Shown here: positions 37,206 through 49,360 of the stretch, piece by piece
How positions within the stretch are numbered: the stretch's first letter is position 1
Layout of the letters: each line of letters opens with the position of its first letter
Assembly (NCBI GenBank): GCA_024138025.1
Contig: JAMXBD010001584.1
Coordinates: 186,001 to 250,000, forward strand
Source of the DNA: Combretum micranthum
Lineage: Eukaryota; Streptophyta; Magnoliopsida; Myrtales; Combretaceae
DNA: 64,000 bases
Direction of reading: 5' to 3'
The notes under the pieces: model-generated
Seen by the model: only the letters and a program-made list of their open reading frames with translations
The model's database searches: none
What the model was told of the DNA's origin: nothing
Program-made: the position numbers and the translations under genes

Positions 37206-37892
37206 GAAGGCATTAGGGTTTAGTAATGAATAAAAATTGCAAAATAAATTAAATGGGAGGAAAATCAAGGGGGTGGGGGGGTGGGGCGCGGCCATCCATG
37301 GTGTGTGTGTGTGTGTTTTGAAAAATTGAAATTTTGTAATTTAGTAAATTAAAATGTAATAAATGTGATAATTGATTAAGAGACAAAATTTCTTGGAAAG
37401 AAAATTGAAATGAGTAGTTGTAAGGATGTAAGAATAGGGTATGGGTAGTGTGTAGTGTAGGTTGTACTTGTGAATAGTAGACAAGACATCTACTTTACCG
37501 GTTGTTCCGAAAACACGGGAAAAGCTATAACTGTAATTTTTATAGCTCGGAAAATTATGAAATTGATATTTTTGGAATCCTTATAAAATTACGGTTCTAA
37601 TGAATATTCCGAAATTTTTTGAATCCGTGGTCCGGGGCACGCTTTTCCGTAATTGAGCTCGGGAAGGCCCGGAATTGAAAAATTCCCGAATTTAAAACTT
37701 TCAAAGGTTTAGAATGTACTTTTAAACAATAATTCAAATTCATTTACTTCATAATATTTATTTTATTATAAAACCGAAGGAAAGCCGGATTTAGGGTTCC
37801 TAGGCTTCACTCACTAGACTCAAACTGGACCGGATTAGGGTTTCGCTTCCAACTCCCGGGTTTCTTGACTACTGAGTATACCGGGGTTTACA

Positions 37893-37903
37893 ACCTCCCC
37901 ACC
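37893..37903 (-). other. Polypurine tract of element A
   Basis: Minus-strand GGTGGGGAGGT immediately before the 3' LTR. Confidence 0.85.
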
Positions 37904-37921
37904 TTAAATAAAGTTTTGTCC

Positions 37922-39440
37922 TCAAAACGGAACTGACATACCTTGCCCTTCAAATATCTCGGGGTACTTTCTCCGGATTTCCTCTTCAGCTTCCCATGTT
38001 GCTTCCTCAAAGGCATGATTCCTCCATAACACTTTCACGTAGTGAATGTCTTTGTTTCGTAGCCTTTGAGTTTTCTTATCCAATATCTTCACTGGGTGTT
38101 CTTCATATGTCAGGTTTTCCTTCAACTGAATTGGTTCCAATTCCAGAATCCTTTCTGGGTCGGCAACGTATCTTCTCAAAACTGACACATGGAATACATT
38201 GTGGATCCCGGACAAATTTGGTGGCAGGGCTAGCCGATATGCTAGATCTCCGACTCTTTCCAGGATCTCGAAGGGTCTAATGTATCTCGGGCTTAACTTC
38301 CCTTGTGTACGCATCCTCTTGATACTTTTAATCGGGTTTATCTTCAGGTATACATGATCACCCACCCTGAATTCAAGCTCTCTTCTTTTCAAATCTGCCC
38401 AGCTCTTTTGCCGGTCCTGAGCTTCTTTCATTTTCCCTGAATCAACCTCACTTTATCCGCGGCTTCTTGTACCAATTCCGGCCCAATTGCTACCTTTTCC
38501 ACTTCATCCCAAAACAAAGGGGATCTACAACGCCGTCCATACAAAGCTTCATACGGTGGCATCTGGATGGTGGAGTGATAGCTGTTATTGTAGGCAAACT
38601 CGATTAGGTGTACATGGCTATCCCAATTCCCTTTGAATTCCAAGGCACACGCTCTCAGCATGTCTTCTAGGGTTTGGATCGTCCGTCAGACTGTCCATCG
38701 GTCTGAGGGTGATAAGCCGTGCTAAATGCAATTTAGTGCCCAAGCTCTTTTGCAAGCTTGTCCAAAACTTGGACACGAATCTCGGGTCTCTATCGGAGAT
38801 AATCCCTGCAGGTATACCATGTAATCTTACGATCTCTCTGATATAGATCTTGGCTAACCTTTCCATTGAGTAGGTCATATTTATGGGTAAGAAATGCGCC
38901 GACTTAGTCAATCGGTCCACTATACCCATATTGCATCACAACCAGATGGAGTCTTGGGAAAACCACACACAAAATCCATGGATATCTGATCCCACTTCCA
39001 TTCGGGAATGGGTAAGGGCTTTAGCAATCCGCCCGGTCTTTGGTGCTCTACTTTCACCTGTTGGCATACTGGACACTTTATCACATAATCTGCCACATCT
39101 CGCTTCATACCATTCCACCAGTAGCGGCTCTTCAAATCTTGATACATTTTGGTGCCTCCCGGATGCATGGTATATCCGAGTTATGTGCTTCACTCATTAT
39201 TTCCTTCCTCAACTCCTCGTCCTCTGGTACACACAGCCTTCCTTTCATTCGGATCACATCTTCATCATCTACGGCAAAGTCAAGGTACTTTCCTGCTTGG
39301 GTTTCCCTTTTTATCCTTTGTATCACCTCGTCATATCTTTGGGCTTCTTGATTCTCTCTATGAGGGTCGGTTCCAGTGCCAAGTTGGATATCTCAAGCTC
39401 AGCGCTTTGACCTATGAACTCGATCCTTAGCTTCTCAAAC
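37922..39440 (-). pseudogene. Integrase with chromodomain (element A pol C-terminus)
   Basis: Inserts the cDNA copy into the genome; the chromodomain guides insertion to marked chromatin. In minus-strand order: a zinc-binding region ending C-P-V-C-Q (about 39.07 kb), first catalytic Asp in M-D-F-V-C-G-F (near 38.98 kb), second Asp in I-I-S-D-R-D-P-R-F (near 38.80 kb), then Y-H-P-Q-T-D-G-Q read in a shifted frame, the GPY-type region G-K-L-S-P-R-Y and H-N-V-F-H-V-S-V-L-R, and a chromodomain ending H-A-F-E-E-A-T-W-E (about 38.10-37.94 kb). The third catalytic acidic codon near 38687 has lost one base, and at least two more frame changes separate the blocks. Confidence 0.9.
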
Positions 39441-39900
39441 TCCTTAATCAAATCTCTTTGACTCGTGATCAAGGCGGCTACTTCTCCGTGATTCTTCCGA
39501 CTTAGGGCATCCGCCCGCATTTACCTTCCCTGGACAGTAATTTATTCCCAGATCATAATCCTTTATTAATTCTAGCCACCTCCTTTGTCTCATGTTTAGC
39601 TCCTTCTGTGTGAACAGGTATTTAAGACTCTTATGATCTGTATATATCTCACACCTCTGTCCATACAGATAATGTCTCCATAACTTCAAAGCAAAGACAC
39701 AGCAGCTAGCTCCAAATCATGCGTAGGATAATTCTTTCATGCGGTCTTAATTGCCGAGAAGCATATGCAATGACCTTCCCCTCTTGCATCAGACGCATCC
39801 AAGGCCATTCCTTGAGGCGTCACTATGTACCGTGTAGGGCTTTTCTGGGTCTGGTAAAACTAGAATCGGTGCCGAACCAATCGTCGCTTCAATTCCTGAA
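39441..39900 (-). pseudogene. RNase H domain (element A pol)
   Basis: Degrades the RNA of the RNA-DNA hybrid in reverse transcription. The trace begins near 39.86 kb with a D-A-S-R-N-G-L-G-C-V-like segment after which the frame is lost, and becomes clear in 39689-39530 with Y-L-Y-G-Q-R-C, Y-T-D-H-K-S-L, the W-L-E-L-I-K-D-Y segment and Y-C-P-G-K-V-N. The linker to integrase follows with A-D-A-L-S-R-K in another frame. Confidence 0.85.
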
Positions 39901-40945
39901 AGCTCTGTTCCCTTTCCGTCCAAACGAATTTCTCATTCTTTTGAGTTAGTTGAGTCAGTGGCTTGGCTATCTTAGAGAAATCCTTCACAAACTTGCGATA
40001 GTAGCCAGCTAATCCCAAGAAACTCCTTACTTCAGTAACTGTCTGCGGTGGCTTCCAATCCACTACAGCCTTGATCTTTTCGGGGTCAACTGATATCCCA
40101 TCACCAGTTACTACATGTCCAAGGAATGATATTCTGTCCAACCAAAAATCACATTTGGACAACTTGGCATACAGCTCATTATCCGTAAGGTTTGCAACGC
40201 CAATCGAAGATGCTCCTCGTGTTGCTCTTTGGTCTTTGAATATATGAGGATGTCGTCTATGAAGACTATCACACACTTATCCAAAAGTGGCTTATAGACT
40301 CTATTCATCAGGTCCATAAATGCAGCTGGTGCATTAGTCAGTCCAAATGACATTACCAGGAACTCGTAGTGTCCATAACGAGTACGAAAAGCCGTCTTAG
40401 GTACATCCTCAGGCTTAATCCTCAACTGATGATACCCGAACGTAAATCAATGCGTGAGAACACACAAGCCCCTTGCAGTTGGTCAAACAAATCGTCAATT
40501 CTTGGCAAGGGATACCGATTTTTGACAGTCACTTTATTCAACTCCCGGTAGTCGATACACAATCTCATCGATCCGTCCTTCTTCTTCACAAACAAAACGG
40601 TGCGCCCCATGGCGATACACTTGGTCTTATAAATTTCTGATCCAGAAGTTCTTGCAACTGTGTCTTTAGCTCCTTCAACTCAGCCGGTGCCATCCGGTAT
40701 GGCGCTTTAGATATCGGTTCGGTGTTTGGAGCCAAAACAATCTCAAAGTCAATTTCTCTTTTTGGCGGTAATCCCGCAAAATTTCTGGGAACACATCCAA
40801 GTATTCATTCACCACTGGAATATCCTTTTCCTCACGGGTTTCCCCTTCATCCAAGACACCCTCAATCGGTATTATCTCCTCATCCTCCATCATCAACTCA
40901 AACGAGCTCAACTCACCCCTTCTTGGGACTAAGGTTCCTCCCACA
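39901..40945 (-). pseudogene. Reverse transcriptase domain (element A pol)
   Basis: Copies element RNA into DNA. Starts with the acidic linker ending V-F-P-E-I-L (40.80 kb), then [45 protein letters not shown] and the catalytic F-I-D-D box at 40252-40263, followed by the thumb region with F-L-G-H-V-V and [11 protein letters not shown]. The usual W-G-A-P before V-L-F-V reads M-G-R-T. Four frames are needed to cover it, so it cannot be translated as one protein. Confidence 0.92.
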
Positions 40946-40948
40946 ATT

Positions 40949-41350
40949 CTACTTTTTCTCCCGATTGATCATAAAAACATACTGTCCTCTTTGGCAATCC
41001 ACTATTGCTTTCACTTTACTTAACCAACTCATTCCGAGGATGATTTCGTATTTGTTCATTTCCAACATTATTAAATCACTTTTGGAGTGGTGACCGTGGA
41101 TTTCCAATGGACAATCTTTTATCAGTTCTCGGGTTGACACAACACTCCCTGTGGGGGTCTTAATCCTCAAGTTAACCGTGGTTGTGGCTATAGGCAATCC
41201 AAGTCGGTTGGCCAAACTATAGGTGATGAATGAGTGGGTTGCTCCCGTGTCAAATAAAACATAGGCCTCCACGCTATTCACTCGTATGTGTCCTGAGGTC
41301 AATAAACACCCATCACATATGGTCCTTAAAATACTCTTAAGGCTATCCAC
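40949..41350 (-). pseudogene. Aspartic protease domain (element A pol)
   Basis: Cuts the Gag-Pol precursor. One open frame of 133 residues holds L-F-D-T-G-A-T-H-S-F at residues 32-41 (catalytic D-T-G at 41243-41251) and the flap/C-terminal segment I-I-L-G-M-S-W-L. This domain itself is undamaged, but the frame is separated from Gag by a gap of about 100 bp and from RT by a frame change near 40945. Confidence 0.9.
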
Positions 41351-41449
41351 ATAGGGTCTCTACTTCCAGCTTTCCATAACATATTCAATTTCATTTAAAC
41401 AATAATCAAATTAAATAACTTAAATTTCAATTAGGAGGGGTTTCCGCTA

Positions 41450-42835
41450 CTAACCTGTCACCAGGCCGCCATCAGCATTCTCGCTTTGATCCAAAGCTGC
41501 CAACTCCACTTCCTCATCTTCGTCTTCTTCCACCATCCATTGGCCTTCCAAATTGTACAGCCTCATACCATGCATCGCTGAAGCTGCCCGACTTCCGCTC
41601 TTATTACCAGACCTCATGGGGTTGGTATTACTCGAGGTTCCGAAGGGTCGGGTGGCCACGCTTTTCCGTTGAGAACATTCGGAAGCTAAGTGCCCTTTCT
41701 CCTTGCAAATAAAGCAAGTCACTGCCAGCTTCTTCGGGCACGTATAAACCATGTGGCCAGCATCACCACAAAAGTAACATTTGTTCCTCAACTGGGCATT
41801 GCCTAGGCGCATGCGTCCCCTTACATTTCCAGCACGTGACATTTCTTGAACTGGGTCGGCTTGCTGCTAGACTCCTCTTTAAACCCTTGGTACGGCCTGT
41901 ACCTTTTTCCTTTGAACCCTGAGCTCGAGGCATCAAACGGCCTCTTTCCAAATACCCTCTTTTCAGGCTCCTGATATTTCCTTTTTCTAGCCCCTTCAAT
42001 TACCCGGGCCTTCTCTACCATTCAGGGTAGGTCCTTACTCCAAACTCTTCCAACTTAATCCGCAACTCCTCATCTAAGCCTCCCAGGAACACTTGCTTCT
42101 TCAACTCTTCGCTATCCCTGAAAGACTCAGGTGCATACTGCAGCAAGTGGACGAACTCAGTCTCGTACTGTTCTACCGATCTCCCCTTCTGCTTAACATG
42201 GAGGAAATCAGCACTATATTTCACCCTCAAGCTGGAGGGAAAATAATTGTTCAGAAATTCCCGGCGAAAGGTTTCCCAAGTGGCCGGGGAAGTCAAATTT
42301 CTTCTCTTGGAGTCCCACCAGACCGTGCATTATACCTCAGCATATATGTCCCATATTCCAACTGCAGATAAGGTGGGATCTCGTATGCAGCAAAAGAACG
42401 CTCAACTTGAGCCAACCAGTCCTCGGCTTCATCCGGTTTACCGAACGCTCCATCAAAATACCGGTTGCTCTTAATAAAGTCCGGTAAGGAGCTTCGGTGG
42501 GGTCTCCTGTATGGCGGGGTGGCGCAATGCACATTATAGGAATGCTCCTCTTGTGGAGCCGGTGCCTCTGCAGTCATTTCCCGATGATCTGCGGGTGGGG
42601 ATGTGGGGCCGAATCCCGGCACTTTGCCTGGTGTGGGTTCTGAACTGGATTCTGATTCTATGAAGTGTTCAGAAGATTGGCCAATTGTCCAATCGCATTT
42701 AGCACATCACCCTGTTGGTTTTGGGGTGCAGCTCCTTGGGGGTTAGGTTGTGGCATAGCCGGTTGATCGGCTTCGTTCGAATTAGACCCTTGTTCCCGAT
42801 TCCGAATTCGCGATTTCGTCTGTTTATACAATGTT
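41450..42835 (-). pseudogene. Gag with three zinc knuckles (element A)
   Basis: Structural protein of the virus-like particle. The N-terminal part (42622-42293) contains L-P-D-F-I-K-S-N-R-Y-F and E-A-E-D-W-L; the capsid-like core follows (42296-42015) with W-E-T-F-R-R-E-F and R-S-V-E-Q-Y-E-T-E-F. Three CCHC knuckles bind RNA: C-W-K-C...H...C near 41.81 kb, C-Y-F-C...GH...C near 41.76 kb and C-F-I-C...GH...C near 41.70 kb; the first lacks one residue (CX2CX3HX4C). Coding traces continue upstream to about 42835 with a Q/N/P-rich start. Frame changes lie near 42295, 42015 and 41830. Confidence 0.9.
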
Positions 42836-43370
42836 TAATGAATTTTTAGTATCTTTAGTAAGTTTTAAATTTCGAAGGAACAAGATTATTAACAAATTCA
42901 AAAGTTGCGAAAATCTGGAAATCAAACTTGAAAAGAAATGAAATTCATAAATCCATAAAATCATAAGGAAAATAAAATAAAACAAAAATTTTCACACATA
43001 GAGCATCAAGTCGAAACTTCATAACAATAATGTGAATGAATGAATGTTTATGTGATCTATATGCGGTTGATGTTCTTTATACCTCATGACTAGTATGCAT
43101 GCTTTTCACAACACCTTTTCGTTAAAACAAACTTGACCTTTTCATTACTTTAGTGAGCCATACAACAATATTACATCAAGATTTGGTCCCCAAAATTTGG
43201 CTAACTAAGTTCCAATTCGATTCTAGACAACTTCCCTATTCTGGAACATGACAAAATACAAGGAAAAAGAACAAATAAATACTAACTATCCTGAGATCCT
43301 AAGGCAAATTGGCATCCCGCATTGCCTACTACAAAATAAGAAAATCAGGACTCCTCTTGGACTTCATGGG
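42836..43370. other. Noncoding spacer between upstream ORF and gag (element A)
   Basis: AT-rich, no open frame of note. It separates the upstream ORF from gag, so the two are distinct reading units rather than one long Gag. Confidence 0.6.
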
Positions 43371-44515
43371 TTAGCTAACATCCCGGTCTCTACTCATCAC
43401 TAGAGTCATCGGGGGTCGGGCTAGGAGGTCGTCTCCTGCTGGTAGAACCACTCGTCGTCGGATGAACAAACTAAGGTATTCCCTCGTAGTCATCCTCCGT
43501 TTCCTAGCAGGTCGGACTAAGGGTTCCGGGTCTTCACTTTCTTCCTCTTCCTCGGTACCTTGCCCTTCCCTCGGGCTTACATCATTTTCCTCACCTCTAA
43601 CCTCCGGCTCACCCACCTGAGTCTCTATTATCTCATTCACTCTCACTGGCTCTCCACCCATGCCTTCTACCTCCATAGGCTCGGGGGCTACAGGCTCAAC
43701 TACCACCATATCAAGTACAGGGGGATTTTCACCTTCTACATAAACATCCCTCCACATCAAAGGATCAAACTCGGGCTCTACCCTACCACTATCAGGTATC
43801 TCCAGCTCCCGATTAAAATCCCATACAATCGGGTTGGGTTCCGGATTCACTTCAGCTTCCGGCTCGGCTGGTGGGGTAGGGGTTCTAGGAACTACATTTT
43901 CTTCCCAGTTAGGATCCTCCTCAGGGTCCTCCTCCTTCCTTTCTTCTTATCCTCTCCAATCACAGGTGCCCCATTCAACTGCATGCCTATATCATAGCTG
44001 GAGGTGGAGCTATCACTCGGGGTGGAAGGATATCTAAGTAAATCGCATGCCAAGTGATGTGATTCCATGCGTCTGCTAAATTCCAGTCAGGATGATCATA
44101 CAAGTTATCATGGGCATACACATATAAGGTCTATGGGGATCCATACTCTAAAACTGGAGGGGTTCGGGTTCCTCCACCCTTAAAATAAAGTAGCTTCTCT
44201 AGTCATGGGCTCACGCCATAATCAACCATGATCCTCTCTAGAGTATAAATGTCTCCAATTTTGCCAGCTCCTTTTCATGGGATCATACCTCAATCGATCC
44301 ACTACCAAAGCCCATCTGGTATATCTCAATCCATCCTTCCACAACTTGTACATTTCCCCTATAGTCCGGGGATGTCTGGCTAAGGCAAAATCTTCACACA
44401 GCTTCTCTTAGCCTCAACCTATATTCTATCATCGTCTCATCATTCTCTTTGTGAAATTCCTGGCCCTCTCCTGGTCTCACCAGGGAGACTACATCAAAAA
44501 TACTCCTAATCAGAC
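43371..44515 (-). pseudogene. Extra ORF between PBS and gag (element A), broken
   Basis: A coding trace of roughly 350 codons reads from just inside the PBS to 43371. Its first part, in several frames, shows Y-R-L-R-L-R, C-E-D-F-A-L-A, E-M-Y-K-L-W-K and V-Y-A-H-D-N-L-Y-D-H; the last part is an open 159-codon frame (43850-43371) rich in E and P, with an E-E-E-E-E-S-E-D run followed by the basic R-P-A-R-K-R-R. The same order of motifs occurs upstream of gag in the family-C element at 61853-62870. I recognise no known domain. Position and sense orientation fit the class of additional ORFs known in some plant LTR elements. Confidence 0.6.
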
Positions 44516-44602
44516 TTAGCAAGAAACATTTTTAACTCCATTTAACACTAGTTAGATTTCTAGGTCGGTTTCTTTTAATTCTATTGTCTTGCTTTAAACC
44601 TA

Positions 44603-44614
44603 GTGCTGATACCA
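44603..44614 (-). other. Primer-binding site of element A
   Basis: Minus-strand TGGTATCAGCAC, 7 bases inside the 5' LTR end, complementary to the 3' end of initiator Met-tRNA except in the last bases (TGGTATCAGAGC expected). Confidence 0.85.
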
Positions 44615-45648
44615 ACTTAAATGTCACCCGTAGGGTATCCTAACGTAACAGCCCGCCAATACTAAGTAGACTCTCGAGTTCCCTACCGAGCCCTTCGGGA
44701 CTCATAAGTAGATGTAAAGCGTTCCTTTACGACAATAGAATACTTCAACAAATGGAGTTAAACAGTTTAATGTGGCATTCATTAGCCATAGGATAATAAA
44801 TCAAAACGCATAAAATTATATTTACAAAATCTAAGGGGCATTCCCCGCAAAAGAATAACAAGTCCGTTACAGTCATCCAGAGTCCTTAGTTTCCAATGGA
44901 AGTCTACAAAAAGAATGGATTAAACTTCTACGGGAAACTCCTATCTCCGGTACCTGTGCTGTGGCTTGCCTCGGCCTAAGCCATATAAACTCGTGCTGCA
45001 ATAGATAAAAACTATGGGGGCGTAAGCTAACTAGCTTAGTGAGTAATAACTTCCATAACACAATTAAATACAATCATTCAAGCAAGTGATTATTCAAGCA
45101 AGTGTATGCATCATACAAATGTGATCAACAAACATATGACCAACCGGAAATCATATGTGGATGGACTTGCGCCCTCCATCCCGGGTTAGCAGATTAACGA
45201 ATCCTGCGGTACGACGCCGTTTAAGCTCACGGTCAACTAACAATATTTCGTTTTATGGATCACGATTAACCAACAAATTCGTTTTATGGATCACGATTAA
45301 CCAACATATTCGTTTTATGGATCACGAAAAACCAACCAATGCGAATGCTCCAACCCCATCGTGATATGAATGGATTCAATTTACATTGAAGTCGAATATT
45401 CATTAATTCAATTCTTTAGTGACCAACAAGTGTTCGCAGACATTCATCATAAGATACTAGCTAATCAGTCAATAGCTTAACACCCGGTTTCGATATTCCT
45501 TAGTTCCATTCACATATCAGCAGTAACAACATATATAATTCCCATATACCCCATCATGCATATACAATTTCTTTTTATCTTTGCCTACACCACTAGTGCC
45601 ACTACATTACAATCACATTCATTAATTGAGAGTGGAAGTAAAACTCAC

Positions 45649-45718
45649 TCGGCCATTGGACGCCAATCTTCCTAGTAGTAGTAGTCGGGAGGTAGAGTGT
45701 CGTCCTGCTCGGGATCAC
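45649..45718 (-). other. Putative LTR leader microexon (A2)
   Basis: 70 nt between sense ...TTGGTAG and GTGAGT at 45648. Its sequence equals A1; the micro-ORF start upstream is out of frame by one extra base. Confidence 0.5.
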
Positions 45719-47324
45719 CTACCAAGCAAGAATAATCCTAATGAGACTCTCATTATGTAACTAAATCAAGCTATACATCTAAACTATATGGATTCGGATT
45801 TCTCGCTATTTGCGGAAGTTCCGACTTAAAACGGCCATAACTTGGTCATTTTAACTCGGAATTTCGCAAATTTTATATCGATCTCTATCTACTTCGAAAG
45901 ATCTACTATTTCTAATATTTCCAAGTTTTGAAAATAGTAAGGTCACGGAACAGTGGGATCAGATCTGTTCGCAAATGTTCCAATCTCAAAAATTTGTTTT
46001 GCTTTTGATAAGAAATGTTCCTAGTTGATGATTCATGCATGAATGTATGGGAATGAATTACTAATATGAATGCCATGTGATGAACTTAATATATGCATGG
46101 TCATAATATTTTGTGATAATAAACTCTTATGAACTCTTAAGTGTTGGAAAATTCCATAAAGGTTATTTCTAAGAAGCTATTCTTCCACTTATACTCCTTA
46201 GGGTTTCTTTGACTTTTAATCTTGTAATCCATTTGTTATTAACTAAAAATAAGTTCTCAAAGTCTATATTAATCATGGCCTTCATTCATGCATAAAATTC
46301 CCATTTTTCATTTGGTAAACATGTCTTTGAACAAGCTTTTTGTAAAAATCCGAATTTTCTAAATTCATTTTCTTGCATTTTTCTTAAGGGAAAACTTGTC
46401 TAATGCATTAAAAATTGAAGCTCCAATTATATATTATCTAAGGACTTCATTTAGCTTATAAAACATCCAATTTAGACTTAAATACCAAGTGTTCTTGTAG
46501 GCATGAACCTAAGTTACGAATTTTAACTATTGATCAACATTCCAATATTTTTCATTCTAACTCCACCACTTGTTTTACATTCCTATCATGCCTAAACTCA
46601 TCTAAACTTATAAAAATCATTCCTTCAATATACCTATTACACATACCCTTCATTTTTCTTATGAAACATGAGTTTAAATTGATTTTGGGGGTTTTTAAGT
46701 AGGGTTTCACTTTCATCCGAATTTCCAACATTTCATATTTAACAAAACCTTTCCTTTTTCAATATTCTTGCTTCCCATATGTGAAGATCTACTATCTAAC
46801 TCTATACATGAACAAGACTACATTTTTATGATCATAAAGTATAAAACAAAATAACCTATGATCATGCATGTACATGAATGTGGTTGTCTAAACTTTAGAT
46901 CTACTATATATAATGCATGAATCATGGATCTCATGGCATGAACAACAATATATATGCAAGATCTATACTTTCATGCATGAACAAGTTGATATTCAAACTA
47001 AACCCATTCAAAGACTAGATCCACTTCTTGATGGCTTGAGATTCTTGTAGTAGTGTTTTCATGTCCCTTGCTCATGCTCATTGGGATTTTGATGAGAAAA
47101 CACACAAGAATGATCTTGCCATAACAAGATTTAGGATGAACAAAGCCTAAAATCAACCTACCAATGGAGTCTTGAAGTGAAAAAGAGAAGAAATAAGTTG
47201 AAGTTGTGAGAAAGGGAGGGGGGCAACCTCACGGCACAATGGAGGAGAAGGAGAGTTTTTTTTTGTCTTTTTCAAAAATTAAAACAAGAAGAGAAGAAAT
47301 GAAGGAGAGAGGGAGAAAAATATG

Positions 47325-47332
47325 TTTATATA
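47325..47332 (-). promoter_or_regulatory. TATA box of the element A 5' LTR
   Basis: Minus-strand TATATAAA. This copy would drive element transcription; start expected about 30 bases downstream on the minus strand. Confidence 0.5.
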
Positions 47333-49360
47333 TGAAGCATTAAGGTTTAGTAATGAATAAAAATTGCAAAATAAATTAAATGGGAGGAAAATCAAGGGGG
47401 GTGGGGGGTGGGGCGCGGCCATCCATGGTGTGTGTGTGTGTGTTTTGAAAAATTGAAATTTTGTAATTTAGCAAATTAAAATGTAATAAATGTGATAATT
47501 GATTAAGAGACAAAATTTCTTGGAAAAGAAAATTGAAATGAGTAGTTGTAAGGATGTAAGAATAGGGTATGGGCAGTGTGTAATGTAGGTTGTACTTGTG
47601 AATAGTAGACAAGACATCTACTTTACCGGTTGTTCCGAAAACACGGGAAAAGCTATAACTGTAATTTTTATAGCTCGAAAAATTATGAAATTGATATTTT
47701 TGGAATCCTTATAAAATTATAGTTCTAATGAATATTCCAGAACATTTTTTTTGAATCCATGGTCCGGGGCACGCTTTTTCGTAATTGAGCTCGGGAAGGC
47801 TCGGAATTGAAAAATTCCCGAATTTAAAACTTTCAAAGGTTTAGAGTGTACTTTTAAACAATAATCCATATTCATTTACTTCATAATATTTTTTTATTAT
47901 AAATCCGACGAAAAGCTGAATTTAGGGTTCCTAGGCTTCATCACTAGACTCAAACTGGACCTGATTAGGGTTTCGCTTCCAACTCCTAGGTTTCTTGACT
48001 ACTGAGTATACGGGGTTTACAGTCCCAATACTTGACCGGGATATCTTGATGAAGCTAAGGTTTCCAATACTTGATATTTTATTATTTTGCTTATTATATT
48101 TGTTTCTAGTATTTTCTTATGTTCTTATTATATTACATGCTCATAATACTTGCATTTACATAATGATATTGCCTCAACTAATTTAAAGTAGAATTTTACT
48201 TTATTAAAGGAACTTAAAACTAAATTTTGTTATTATGTAACTTATCACAAAATAATGAAGTTATTATCAACAACATGGAGATGGAATTTTCTCAACGTTT
48301 TCTTAAATAACAAAGATAGTTTACTAAGGAAACATAAGAAATAAATACTGTCTTTGCATATGATGGTAACCTAAGTTTTAGTAAAATAATTTGTTATATC
48401 AAAGTTTTCATAAAAGCTTAAGAATAAACTATTTTTCACTCCATAACAATCTAAGAAACAAACTAGTTTTCAAAAGTTAAAATGAATTCAACCTATAAAA
48501 TTATAAACCCACTTAGGAAAATAATGATTCTCAGGTTTCTAAAGAAGAAAACTTATTTTCAAAGAATATGAATAAGATAAGATTAAAAACAAATGATTTT
48601 GTCAATAAAGAGGATTCTTTTCAAAGGAAATAAAAGAACAAGTTTTAGAAAACAAAAAATTATATTTTAAATAATAAATATAAGAAGACAAGACTCAATT
48701 ACTAAAACCATTCTAAATACAAATTCATAAAAAAGTTTTCAACAACTTAATACACTTTTGATAAATTTGATCTTTTATCACTAGAAGTAAAATTTATGCA
48801 AAACTAAGGTCCAAGGAAAATTTACTTTTTTTGAAAAAGAATGAAGAAAATAAAATAAGAATATACTCATTTATAATAACCTATGAAAATATAAGGTTTC
48901 TTCAAAATACTTGAAAAGAAATTTATCAAGTAAAGTTTTAACACTTTAAAAAGAATTGTTTTATGAAATAAATCGTTGAGACACTATCATTAGAATTTTT
49001 TAATATAAAGTGAGCTTATCTATATACTCAAAAGATTTATCAATTATGTATATATGTATGTATATCTATATTTTTTTATTAGAGGATTTTTGAATGAAGT
49101 TGAGTTAGAAAATGGTTTTTGCAAAAATCTAGAAATATTCGTTTTAAATATGTACCCAATGTTTTTGGAACCTAAATGACCTTATATGACAAATATAACC
49201 TTAGAAATGGAAAGAACTTTTCGAATAGGTAAAAAACGGTATATATATGCGAAATTCCGAGTTACAATGAGCAAGTTATGGCCATTTAAATTAGAATTTC
49301 ATTCTATACGAATTTGACGAACATAGTGAAATAGAATTAGAAAGTTCAAGTTGAATTTCT

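Larger units (their letters stand above)
34471..37892 (-). repeat. 3' LTR of element A (A1), 3422 bp
   Basis: From TGTCACGCCCCG to GGGGTTTACA. In sense: TATA at 37198-37205, donor-like TTG|GTAGGT at 37033, microexon 35506-35575, second acceptor CTATTGCAG at 34854, then the 31-bp repeats (35098-35195) lie between the microexon and the end. A (GT)n run lies at 37301-37316. Confidence 0.93.
34471..48021 (-). mobile_element. Element A: complete Tekay-type chromovirus (Ty3/gypsy)
   Basis: A 13.55-kb element with two 3.4-kb LTRs, flanked by GCTCC and GTCCC (one mismatch). Minus-strand order: 5' LTR 48021-44622, PBS, extra ORF, gag, protease, RT, RNase H, integrase with chromodomain, PPT, 3' LTR 37892-34471. 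Long LTRs, an initiator-Met PBS and a C-terminal chromodomain place it in the chromoviruses, most likely the Tekay/Del lineage. The LTRs are very similar, so insertion was recent, yet no coding region is intact because of many one-base indels. It is probably non-autonomous, unless these are assembly errors. Confidence 0.93.
44622..48021 (-). repeat. 5' LTR of element A (A2), 3400 bp
   Basis: Near-identical partner of A1. It starts TGTCACCCG (three bases shorter than A1 there) and ends GGGGTTTACA. Differences from A1 are dominated by one- to three-base indels. Putative microexon at 45649-45718, TATA at 47325-47332, (GT)n at 47428-47442, donor-like site at 47160. Confidence 0.93.

Noticed and set aside
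37301..37316. (GT)n and poly-G/poly-T runs in LTR A as regulatory sites
   Set aside because: Simple sequence with different length in the two LTRs; nothing supports a function.
38883..39430. Plus-strand frames of 93-175 codons opposite integrase
   Set aside because: They are antisense shadows of the minus-strand integrase coding trace.
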